A stretch of DNA of 64,000 nucleotides from Ophioceras dolichostomum (lineage: Eukaryota; Ascomycota; Sordariomycetes; Magnaporthales; Ophioceraceae): the NCBI GenBank assembly GCA_003049485.1, contig PYST01000016.1:434-64433 (forward strand), written 5' to 3'. Position 1 is the stretch's first letter; the number at the start of each line of letters is the position of its first letter. This document shows positions 35,155 through 45,443 of this stretch, one piece after another. The position numbers were made by a program, and so were the translations under genes. A model generated the notes under the pieces. The model saw nothing but the letters and a program-made list of their open reading frames with translations, made no database searches and was not told the origin of the DNA.

Positions 35155-35400
35155 GGGTAGGTGAGGTGAGATGAGGACTTAGGTAGGTACAGCAGGTATC
35201 TAGGCAGGTCGGTAGGTCGGCATGTAGGTTCCGTGCCCTAGAGGAAGCTCTAGTGTTACGACTCCTGTTTCGCCAGTCCTTGACACGATCGGGAACACAA
35301 CTCTCTCCCGTTGTGCCTGCCTAGGTACCTAGGTACCTATGTAGCTAACTAGGTAGGGACCTACTTCAACACAATACGACGGCTGTCGGCTAGGTATCTA
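35155..35400. repeat. Cluster of GGTA/TACC palindromic short repeats
   Basis: Many overlapping AGGTAGGTA, CTAGGTACCTAGGTACCTA and related steps within about 250 bp, on both strands because the units are palindromic. The same motif family recurs at 141-163, 5190-5213, 16850-16866, 23868-23888, 35722-35749, 36640-36660 and 44761-44773. Confidence 0.75.
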
Positions 35401-35950
35401 CTACACAAGTGCTTACCGTATACCTTGAGGCCTGAAGCCTTTCGCTCGTTGCACGGGGCATCCATCCCACCAACTGACGCTCACCCCCAAATCCCGTGCA
35501 ATCGCTCAGCTCTGCGAGTGGACGCAATGATACAAAGGAGTTCGGATTCGCTCTTACACATCACATCCTCCCCCTCCCTGCTTTGTTATACCGGAGTGAC
35601 CAAAGGTTGACCAAAGGCGTAATCCCACTCGAATCAGGGGGCCGTCGGGGGCCAAACCGGGTCTCACCTTCTCTCTCACACCTCTCCTCGGGCTCAATCA
35701 GCCAGACTCTATGTGCCTCAGTTACCTACCTAGGTGGTACCTACCTACTCCTGCGAATGACCGATGCGGGTGCAGTAGGTGAAAGAATCCTTGGAATTTG
35801 ACGGGAGAAGGAGGATGATCCGAATCCGATCCAGCTCGGTGACAGTCTAGTCTCTAGTGTTGTGGAGCTTGTCAGACGGAGGGCTTGACGCCTGATGAAA
35901 AACGGGGGTCGGACGGGAGGTTGGCTTACAGCTTGCCTCTCCAAGTTCCA

Positions 35951-35952
<2 letters not shown>

Positions 35953-35981
<29 letters not shown>
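35953..35981. repeat. (CT)n microsatellite
   Basis: CT tract of about 14 units in non-coding DNA. Confidence 0.9.
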
Positions 35982-35985
<4 letters not shown>

Positions 35986-36408
35986 CCTATCTTCCTGTCA
36001 CTCGATTGGCAGCTTCGAACAGGAGCGAGGCACCGGATCCAACTCCTTTCTCAGATCTCATCTCAAGGTGCAACAGTGCCTACCTACCCAGATGATATAT
36101 GATGGATTGTTGGTGACGAGTTTGTACTGAAAATACCTGCTCCCCCAGCAAACTTTCCTTTTCCATTGACGACCATATTCCCTATATCTGCCATGCCATA
36201 AATGACCGTTTGGCCAGAAATATACAGCGACTATTACTCCAATATCCGTATATGATTATCAAAGATAGCAAGGTGGGCTAGGGGCAGGGGCATGGTGTAT
36301 ACAGTGAGTGGTCGGTCTAAGCAAGTGCCTCTCCGTTTGGACGCTATCACACACCCGGACAAGACATACATTCAACGCCCCCCCTCCCACGCGTCCACCA
36401 AAATCTCC

Positions 36409-39256
36409 TCATTCGACACCGATGAGGCTCTTGGGCAGAAACGCCCAGACAGTGCCGACCAGGGAGAGGACGGCAGACGTCACCATCAAGGTCGAAGCGA
36501 AGAACCTCTCCCTATGGCTGACCTTATCGCCAAAGAGCTTGAGGTAGAACGCTATTGGGAGCCTAATCGTGGTTGGGCCATATCTCTATGTCAGTCTTGC
36601 AGGTCGGAACGCAGAGCATACAGAGCAGGTGGTAGTACATAATAGGTAGTAGGTACCAGGCACCAACCAGACCAGGCAACGTAGAAAACACACGAGAACT
36701 ACGAAAGCCACGATTCAGAAAAAAAAAAGGTGCTGCATAGAAATCGATGGTAATGCACTCACGTAACACAAATAGTGAAGCACAGCGCACTCCCCATGAA
36801 AGCCATAATCCTATCAAAAGCCGGGAAGAGGATCGAGATGACCAGGAAGGTGAGGATCGTGCCGACCCGGATGGCGGCCTTGGTGAAGGCGTGCGTCGGC
36901 GCCGCCGCCGCTCCCGATCCGCCCGAAGCGGACGCATCGGACTGCTGTTGCTGCTGCTGATGCTGATGCTGATGGTAGACGCCCAGGACCACCTCGGCCG
37001 TCGTGATGATGGGCCGGGCGTTGAGCGGGATCTTGGTGAGCGGGATGATGGCGATGAAGGCGCACATCAGGCCGGTCAGCACGCGCGGGTATCCGCTCGT
37101 GGTGAGGACGTTGGACGTGATGGCGTCGAGGACGTCGTCGCCGAACATGAGAATCCCGGCTACGGCTGCGGTGGCGTCTAGGAGGTACTGTGGTCATGCC
37201 GTTTTGGTGAGTCAAGGTTGCTTGACTTTGTCCATTCTTTCCTCCATGAGTAGGATAAGTGACCCAGGGGCGCAGACAATCCAGGGGGGCGACATACGGT
37301 AAATGAGAACGTGACTTTGACGGCTTGGCTGTATCGGTAAGGGTGGCGCATGTCTCGGTATATCTGAAGACTGAAGAGTTAGTCACGCCGAAGTTCATTC
37401 GAAACCCCTAAAAGCGGTCGAGTCTGGCTGGGGCATAATGATATGACTTGCATTTGGGAAGACACCATGACCGCCCCATGGAGACATCAGAAGGCCGAAT
37501 GACAACGGGAGGCTGAGCCAGTTTGCTGGGAAGAGGTAGGTCGCGGCTGGTTGGATGAGAGAGCCCGGCGTAGTCGGCTTGATCAAGCCGTCAACGACGA
37601 TGATAAGGATAACTGCGTAAAACACGGGCGTTAAAAGACAGAGCATATGAGAAATAGGGGAATAAGGAGTCACCAACTAGGAGTTTCGCGTGAAACTAAC
37701 TAGAGAAGCAACAAAAGATGCCGACAATGCTGGTGAACGACAGCAGCCGCAACGGCATGAAGCTGAGCGGCATGAGGATCACGGCGCAGAACACCTTCCA
37801 CTGCACGACGCTGAGCACGCCGGGGAACAGCAGGTCGAGCGAGTCTGCGAACAGCACGATCAGGGCGACGCAAGCAGCCAGGAGCTCCATGGTGAACAGC
37901 ACGCTGGTGGCGATCCGCGCGCGGCTGCCGAACGAGATGAAGGCCAGGTCCGAGAAGGTGATGAGGCTTGCGTCGAGGTCCATGCACTTGGCCAGGAGCA
38001 CCGCCGTGTAGGACGTCACGCCCGCCGCGAAGGACAGGAACACCATGCCGCACAGCCAGCCGGCGTACCTGATGCCCATCGGCAGGCTCAGCAGGCCGAC
38101 GCCGATCAGCACGTTGATCGAGTTGAAGATGGTCTGCGGCAGCGTCGACTGGCCCTCGACCGTGAGCACCATCTTGCCATCCTGCTCGACCTCCTTGACC
38201 AGGATCGGCTGCACCTCGTCGTCCGGCCCGGCGCCGCCGCCCTCCTCCGGCGCGGGGAGGAGCGGGAGGGGGATGACAACATCGGTCGGCAGCAGCCCCT
38301 CGGAAGGGGGCGAGCCCTCTTCGCTCGTCGGTATCGCGCCATAGCTGCCGCGGAAGAAGGAACCCCTGAAGGAGCCGTAGCTGCCGACGACCTCCGGCGC
38401 GGCGAGGTGCGGCGGGATGGCGAAGATGGACCCGGACCGCCCGCCGCTGCTGCCGACCCGGAAGGAGCGCAGGAGCTCGGGATCTATGGACTTGCGCTCC
38501 CTGTCCCGGAAAGTCTCGCCTTGCTCGCCATCACCGGCCGTCGCCGCGTGGTAGTGTGGGTGCAGCAGCTGGGAGGTCTCGCTGGGGCCCGGCTGTTCCA
38601 CGCCTTCTGGGAAGGCGGAGGAGGCGGTCCCCGTCGTCGCGAGGTGCTGTTGGCGCAGCAGCGAGACCCGCTGAGACGCGCGGGCGACCGGCGACCTGCC
38701 ATATTCGATATCCTGTTCCTCGTCGTCGCCGGCAACGTAGTCGTCGGGTGGGGGCGGGCCGCCTAATGGTGCCTGGTCTGGTGCGAAGACGAAAGAGGGC
38801 CGCTGAGGGATGACCTCGGCGAAGCCTGCTGCTCGAGCCCAACTCCTCGTGAAGGAGCGGATGCTGTTGACGCCGCCGATGTCAGCGACGGAGGCGAACC
38901 GGTCCGCCACGGAGCCCCTGCGCGTGTGCCGTCGCAGTTCTGTTAGCAATAAGAACGTCGAGTGTGCCCCTGGAGCGCTCTGGAGCGCCCCTGGAGTGCC
39001 CTTTGAGTGGCCCTGCGCAAGGCCTAAGAGTGAAGAGGACGGAATTCTGCCACCTTCTGCGCCGACGGAGCCTCCCTGGCCACTCCACGTTGCTGTCATC
39101 GCCGAAGTCCTCGCCGCCGTCCTCGAGCAGTGACTCGTCCTCTGCGAACTGCACGCTTCCCCGGCTCCTAGCTTCGATCGAGGACACGCTGCCTTGGCGG
39201 TGGGGGGACGTCCCGCGCTCATACTCCTCCCACGTAGTGGGGTTTCTCGAAGCCAT
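36409..39256 (-). CDS. Avt1-like vacuolar amino-acid transporter (AAAP family)
   Basis: Proton-coupled amino-acid transporter of the AVT branch; yeast Avt1 loads neutral amino acids and His into the vacuole. Likely exons: 39256-39054, 38917-37701, 37612-37452, 37363-37298, 37187-36763, 36562-36409, about 741 aa. The first intron is uncertain: donor and acceptor could instead be about 39064 and 38941, with a similar product. A hydrophilic N-terminus of about 330 residues precedes the transporter core, which starts STLPQTIFNSINVLIGVGLLSL and continues with about 10-11 hydrophobic helices; conserved GVFPNIYRDMRHPYRY and PLTKIPLNARPI are present. The third intron (37451-37364) has a GC donor (AAT|GCAAGT), fixed by the conserved FPN|IYRDMRHP junction. 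A His/Gln run (HQHQHQQQQQQ) interrupts a loop. Ends at IGVE. Confidence 0.88.
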
Positions 39257-42200
39257 GTTTGCGGGGGATTCCACTCGACGCCTTCGGAGTTCGGCGTCGA
39301 CAGCAACCACACGCAGTCTCTAACTCGGAGAGTTCTTCGTGCGTTCTTCTTGCGTTCCTCGTTTGGGAACCACCGAGCTTAGGTATCTCGTAGGTACAAC
39401 GTACGTAGTAGACCACCAGGGCGAGTTTTACCTAAGAATGAACGGTCGGGCCGAGCTTGCTATCTCTCCCACTAGGGCCCACTGAGAAACGGTTTTGATG
39501 GAGAGGCCAGGGGCCCTTGGAGACGGATAGAGACGGATAGAAATAGTTAAGTTTATAAACTTGGGACTAAGGATTGGGACTAAGGACAGAGAGCCGCGGC
39601 GACCTGCTGCTTGGGTCAAGACTTGTGTCGAGAGAGATGCCAGATAGAAAGATAAGATCCAAACAAGAACTGGCTAGGAGCTGGAGAATTCGAGCTACGT
39701 AGCGGGTGCGGTAACTGAGGGCAAGAAGGGAGTCTTGAATCAAGAAACTACGGTGGATCTTCTGGAGACTGGGGTCGCTCGTGACAATATTATCCGTGCA
39801 AGCAAGCAAGGTAGCTGGAGGCTGGCGAAATACTAGCACTGGCAGATAGAGAGATAGGCGGTTTTGCATAGTGGAGGGGGAACCCGGTCTAACTAGACGA
39901 GCTCCACCATCGCCGCTCGTGACAGAGCATCGCAGATGGATAATGGATGGATGGCCTGACGCACCATCACACATCTGCATGGGGATGCACCTACTGCAGT
40001 AGCGGGAGGCATGAAATGCAAGAAAGTGTAAAGCTGTGGTGGGTTCACTGTGTATTGTGTGCTATGGTTGTGTGCCATGGTTGTGTGCCATGGTTGTGCG
40101 CCAAGGGTTGCATGTCGGGAACTACGACTTGGAGGCGCTGCCGAGCTTGCCTTGTTGCTGTGCCCGATTCGGAGAAAAAACGAACGTCACTGCAGTGAGG
40201 AGGAGAAGGAGATAGGACGGGAGACAGGAGACACAAGCAGATCATTCAATACTTGCCGCTTGGTGGTGCTTGCAGCCAGCTCTAGACTGTGTAGCTGGTG
40301 GTGTTAAAAGCCCCGCTGGTACTAGCTGCGAATGCGGGGAGCAACCAGTGATCCGTCGACTTGCCGTCCAGCGGAAGCATAGAAAAAAAGAAAAAAAGGC
40401 GAAGACGAACGTGACACTGAAAAGTTCTTCGGTGTGGGTTGCGTCCGCGTCTCTTATCGGGAGCCGGTTGGCCTCTGATTGGGCAATTGATGGGTGGGTT
40501 GATGATCCATTGACGATGAAGAAGAAGTGGTGGGGGCGGCTTGCCATCCGCCAGCTGAACATCAGTTGCCTGCCTGGAGATGGGCCTCGAAAGAAGCCAG
40601 TGGAGTTTTCTCAAGACATCTGCCATATTTGTGCTCCCAGGCCATGTTTGGTTGGGTTACAAGGAGCCAAACTGGATGTTGAAGATGATGCAGTGTGAGG
40701 TTTCCTGCACTCCGAGAGAGAGGGATGAGCACCTGGTCCGACTGTGGCCCCATCTACGGAGTACCTAGCCTCGAACTCCTCTTGCCAGCTGGTCCGTATC
40801 TCGTCGCGGCGAGCGGGGTGAGCTTTCCTCAGTCGTCACGATCGATTACGCATGCGTTGCGCCGTGGATATTGGGGCTTGGTGGCCTGTCCATCGGGATG
40901 CGGCATTGAGAGAATCATAGGCCCTCTATGTGCTAAGGGTGGCGCGGTACCTGAACTTAGTCTATCGAGTAGGTGTACTGTCCAAGTCTGTCCGAGTCTG
41001 TCCAACAATGTGGAACACAACGACGGACGCAGCAAGTAATCGATGAGCACAAATATGAGGACAAGTCGGGTATTTCACTCAATGTTACGAGGCTTTAATG
41101 TGAGATAGTTCTGAAGTAGGTAACCTTTAATATCCCGGGAGACTGTACGCTGCTCCGCCAGAAAGCCGCATATCATTTTACAGTTCTATCTGCTTTCAAT
41201 AGTTATAGTGTTCAGCAAGATCTTTAAATAAATCACCTAATGCCAGTCAAACAAACGCCAGACGTTCTTGAGGCTGCCTTTGCTATGAATGTCAAGAAAA
41301 GGGGGGAAATGAATAGGAACTGGGGTATGTCGTGCAGCGAGTGTCCTTCACAAGGTCATATTTTAGCACCACAGTCGGTGATAGAATGAAGAAGGAAAGT
41401 GAGTCAACAATATCAAGCCTGTTGTCCAACACTTGATCGTCCCCAAGTTGCAATGAGTGTATTGTACTAGCTGCCTACCCTCCTTCTCTGATGCGCAGCT
41501 ACAGTCGTAGAGAGCAGAGACCAGACGGTAACAGGCGCCTCCTGCGAAGTTGAGGCGGTACTCGAGCACCAAGCCAGCCCATGCGGAGCCGTCAAGTACC
41601 GGATCAAGTGGTTGGGGTACGGGCAGGATCGCAGCACCTGACATCTCGAGGCTTGCGTTCTGTGGGCGAAGTGGATGACGCTTCGGGACGTATGGAGAAT
41701 GCCATCGCGGCAGAAGCGCCGTCGTGTAAGTTGAGTGGATACAGCCGTACGGCAGCGAACGGCCGCTAAAATGAGAGTCCGGGACATGAAAAACAAGACG
41801 ATCATGCTGCAGATGAACGGCTGAGGTGGAGCGAGCTTGAAGCTCGATGACGGACGACGGCTAAAGAGGGAGAGACTGCCTGCTACGAGGAAGGTGAGGA
41901 AGGCTACTACGCTAGTATATGGAAGAAGCCTCCGGGGGCGGCCGCTTTGCTCTCTGCATCTTGCTGGGGCGTCCTCGTGAAGTCGACGACGACGTGCAAG
42001 TCACATCCTGCCGTGCCGGAGATACGACCTCTGCACAACCCTAATAACGGAGCCTGATTGGCTCGTTGGCTCGACCCAGGAATGCGTCAACCGACCGAGA
42101 GGGAGGGAGGCCAGGCCAGGCCGCCCTTTGATTCTCATCGGAGAGGGCAAGGTCAACGGCAGAGATTGGGTCTGAGACCGATTTTTACGTAGATGTAAAG

Positions 42201-42447
42201 CGGGATATGGGCGGTGGAACCTTGACTTCGTTAGTCTGTGGTACAGAGACGACAATATCATTTTGCCGTCTTCTGTTCACAAAACTCCCCTTCTCACTTA
42301 CCCGCACCTCAAGTCCATATGCTACTACCGGGTTTACAATTGTTGCCTCCCCTTTTTCTCTACCGCTATTTCTACAGAGTATCCAATAAAAAAATCCACC
42401 ATCATTCTTCTCTCTATCGAGGACGACCTGGCGAGGAACGGACAAGC
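39257..42447. other. Intergenic region, minisatellite, no supported gene
   Basis: About 3.2 kb between the start of the Avt1-like gene and the APH pseudogene. A 13-bp minisatellite lies at 40061-40111. Several frames of 60-140 codons exist, including minus-strand ones at 41363-41805, but none has recognisable motifs, conserved splice continuation or coding-like composition. Confidence 0.5.
40061..40111. repeat. 13-bp minisatellite, about 3.9 copies
   Basis: Units of GC(T/C)ATGGTTGTG(T/C) in direct tandem at 40061, 40074, 40087 and a partial diverged unit from 40100. Confidence 0.9.
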
Positions 42448-43388
42448 ATGGCAGCATCCCAAGCTCACGTTCGTGACTCTGTCAGGCAGATTGATGGTAA
42501 CTCGTGGCTCGTGGGAAGCAAGCATATCATCCAGCTCGTAGACCAAGGCCAGAACCCTCCCCCATAGCACCAACACCTTCGGGGAGACAAGCACGTCGGT
42601 CCATCCTACATTCTCTATAGCGCGCCTAGCTCGTTACCGCAGACGTGGCCGCTCCCAAACGATGGCCACGTCCGCCAGATCCATGACGCCGGCGACGCGT
42701 CTGCCGTTTTCGCATCGGTGACGCTCTCAAGGCGAAGCTCCGGGCTCCTCGACCCGCGCCTTACGAACACGAAGCCCTCGCTTTCCTCTCCAAGAAAAAA
42801 CTAAGCTTCGAAGTGCCCCGTGTTCTCTTTCATGCTCAGGAAGGCAACACCACCTTTCTCCTCGAAACCCGCATCCCCGGCCAGACGGTCAACGAGCTGT
42901 GGGGTAGCATGGCCTCGCCGGGAGAGAGCAGGTGGCAACCCGCGTCGCCGAAATCGTCCAAGAGCTTTCGGCAATTCGATCCGAGAGTTTTACGTCAGGG
43001 CTAGTCGACTATACCTGGATGAATCCTCTGGTCGAGACCCAGGACAAGGACTATTTGCTGGAAGCGCTCAGAAAGCATTGTACATCCCTGAGTATGGACT
43101 GCTCTGAGTACGTCCTTTCCCACAACGACCTTGGGCCCACCAACGTCATCCTCGACGGAGAACGGATCTCTATCATCGATTGGGACATGGCCGGGTTCTG
43201 TCCGCTGGAGTGGGTGCGCACCAAGTTTTGCCGTCTGTGGAGTTATGGCTGTCGAACGGGCAGTTCCAACAGTTGATGGCAGTGTTACGGTAGAGGAGGA
43301 CCATCAATACAGGATGCTAGTCGAGCAAAATCTAGGGGAGATGAAATTCCCAGAGGTGACAGAGGCGTACAAAGATATGAATATGTAG
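42448..43388 (+). pseudogene. APH/choline-kinase-like phosphotransferase, decayed
   Basis: A protein of the fungal aminoglycoside-phosphotransferase-like (APH) superfamily can be followed through all three frames. In order: RQIDGNSWLVGS near the start; an in-frame TAG at 42565-42567; VRQIHDAGDASAVF; a frame change at about 42706-42713; then YEHEALAFLSKKKLSFEVPRV and IPGQTVNELWGSM; a frame change at about 42925-42935; then VATRVAEIVQELSAI; the catalytic loop LSHNDLGPTNVIL (Brenner-type HxDxxxxN) and metal-binding IIDWDMAGF; a frame change at a T run (43226-43229); and the tail to 43388. No intron with proper signals repairs these breaks. Either a true pseudogene or, less likely given four lesions, sequencing error. 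Confidence 0.82.
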
Positions 43389-43678
43389 AGTGGTCTTTTC
43401 AAGGAGATGAAAGCGAGGAGGGGTACAGTTTTTCACGTGAATGATTTCCACAGTCAATTCATGTTCCCAGCAACGTCACATTTTGGGACACTTTTTAAAG
43501 TCTATTGTGATCCGTCAAACCACAACAGCCAACCGAAACATCCAAATACTATCACCATGACCGAGAGGCTACACCCAGATTCTCCCTCGAATTTCCCAGA
43601 AGAACCTTGGCAGATCGGCATTTGATAAATGCTACGCAAACTGCCGGCCGAGCTAGAAAACTCAGGTAGCTAGGAGGG

Positions 43679-43972
43679 ATGACCGACCCGGGCTGCCCCA
43701 CCGCAGAAGTCGAGGCAGCCACGGCCATCGAATCCGCGAAGGGCAAGATCTCCCAGGCGGCCAGCCTCCTCGTCCCGGCCCAGGAGATCCTGACCCGGTT
43801 CAACTACAAGCACAAGAACCAGCACCGCCTGTCGAAATGGTGGTCCCAGTTCGACATGCTGCGGCGCCACGCGCGCAAGCTGGGCGTCGACGAGCTGCAG
43901 TCTGCATCGCGCGAGCTTGATCTCGCGGAGCAGAAGCTGCTGTGGCGCCGTGGGAAGAAGCGCCGGAAGGCT

Positions 43973-44010
<38 letters not shown>

Positions 44011-44312
44011 GGCGACAGGGCCCTCTCCTCAAGAAGCTGCAGTAGCTAGCTTGGAGGCGAAGGCGAGGTGGATGAGGGCATACATGGTCCCTCGAGCCTA
44101 CATGTGAGTTATCTACCCCCAAAATGCCCTCAGCTTCGTCTGGTGTGCCTGGCTAACAGCGGCTGTTGGGCAAAGTGCCTTCTCCCAACTGGCCGCGGAT
44201 AACCAGTTTGCCCATCTCGGGCTCCTCCTCCTAGGCGCACTAGCACAGGTGCACAGAGCTGCGACCCTGCTGGCTGGGGAGGAGCAGGGGGGAAGCCTGC
44301 AGGATATCGGAG

Positions 44313-44346
<34 letters not shown>

Positions 44347-44692
44347 TGATGCTGCCGCAGCTCCAGCATCCGGCACTGCGCGGGATAGGACGAACCGCAC
44401 GGCACCGTCATTTACAGGAGCCTCGCCGTTGCTGGGAGGGGACGATGAGCTGGGCGTAGCCGTGTCGCGCGACGATGTGACGGGTCCCGCTCACGAGGAA
44501 AACGACGGCAGCCATGCAGAAGGAGAGAGGCAACATGACACGCGCCAGCTTGATGCTTCGCTTGATCGACCGCCTTCATCAGCAGTCAAGTCCAACATCA
44601 ATAAGGACAGCGACAGGTCTAAGGAGAAAAAGAAGAAAAGGAAGCGCAAGAAGGGCGACGAGTTTGATGATCTCTTTAGCTCGTTAATGTGA
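43679..44692 (+). CDS. rmp1: RNase MRP subunit Rmp1-like protein
   Basis: Candidate protein subunit of RNase MRP, the ribonucleoprotein that cleaves pre-rRNA at site A3 and some mRNAs. Exons 43679-44103 and 44176-44692 give 313 aa. Residues about 37-67 contain YKHKNQHRLSKWW and FDMLRRHARKL, matching the signature (HRNKNQHRxSxWWxxxxxLRR) of the Rmp1 domain. The intron junction gives RAYIAFSQLAADNQFAHLGL, which continues the helical domain. The C-terminus is disordered, with a Lys/Arg-rich KEKKKKRKRKKG patch (nuclear/nucleolar localisation) followed by DEFDDLFSSL, typical of fungal homologues. Two polyalanine runs (12 and 10 residues) are encoded by GCA repeats. The family call rests mainly on the KNQH...WW motif and the C-terminal tail. 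Confidence 0.82.
43970..44006 (+). repeat. GCA trinucleotide tract in rmp1 exon 1
   Basis: About 12 alanine codons, all but the first GCA, encoding a polyalanine run after the basic KKRRK. A pure trinucleotide array inside coding sequence, likely length-variable between strains. Confidence 0.9.
44313..44345 (+). repeat. GCA trinucleotide tract in rmp1 exon 2
   Basis: A second pure GCA array of about 10-11 codons in the same gene, also read as alanine, just after GEA and before VDAAA. Confidence 0.9.
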
Positions 44693-45443
44693 ATTTTCCC
44701 TATCGCCTTGGAATTTTTGGTCGGAGTGTGCTCAAAGACCTTTGAACAACTCAAGTCTCCTGGTACCTACCTATTGATAACTCCTGGGACTATGCACTTC
44801 GTTCTCCTGCACAGCTCATCTCACTGAGACGCGGTCATTTAGAGGAAGTCAATACCAGTACGAACTTCGTGAGCAATTCCGAGTTTTCCAAAAACAACTT
44901 TTTATTAAGGAATCTCGAGCTACATAAATAAGAGATGGGATATGAATAGGTAGGTTTAAAAGACGGAGGAGGTGGTTTCGGACTGATGACAACAAGGGAA
45001 AGAGAGAGAGAGAAGAAGAAGAGAAAGAAACAAGAGCCGCAAACCAATTTCACACAACATTGACCCTTTGCCCGACGCTTCGAAAGGGGTCGTTGTCAAG
45101 CAAGGAGACCTTTCCGACCAACCTTCGGCAGCCCCGCCCGCTACCGCCCATCTTCCAACCTACGATTCCATACGCCGACCTAAGTTTGTCGTGCCCACAA
45201 GGAGAACACGAGCAACAAAAAGAGAGACAAGCCTACAGCGGAAGACAGCAAAAGGCAAACAGAGATACAGAAAAGGATGAGGAAAGCAAGATAATTCAAG
45301 TGGAATAAGAAAAACATAAAAGACAACCAGTAAGAGCAGCAGCTACATAAAGAAATGAGGCGAACACCCTAGGAGAAACAAAGCTGCAAACATGGACCGC
45401 GCGACGCAGACCGCGTGTCAACTCATGGGCCCTACCAAGCTAC
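44693..45443. other. Convergent 3' region of rmp1 and the Tup1 gene
   Basis: About 750 bp between stop codons; AT-rich around 44870-44960 and purine-rich at 45000-45040. A GGTACCTACCT element is at about 44761. No gene supported. Confidence 0.6.

Larger units (their letters stand above)
34022..36408. other. Convergent intergenic region with several short repeats
   Basis: About 2.4 kb between the stops of ksp1 (+) and the Avt1-like gene (-). Contains four exact 10-bp units at 34871-34910, a dense cluster of GGTA/TACC elements at 35155-35400 and 35722-35749, and a (CT)n tract at 35953-35981. No conserved reading frame was recognised on either strand. Confidence 0.55.

Noticed and set aside
37690..38766. 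358-codon + strand frame
   Set aside because: Antisense of the Avt1-like transporter; Glu/Arg/Gln-rich with no conserved sequence.
41363..41805. Overlapping minus-strand frames of 93 and 112 codons as a gene
   Set aside because: No motif, no splice-supported extension, and coding character is not better than in surrounding frames.
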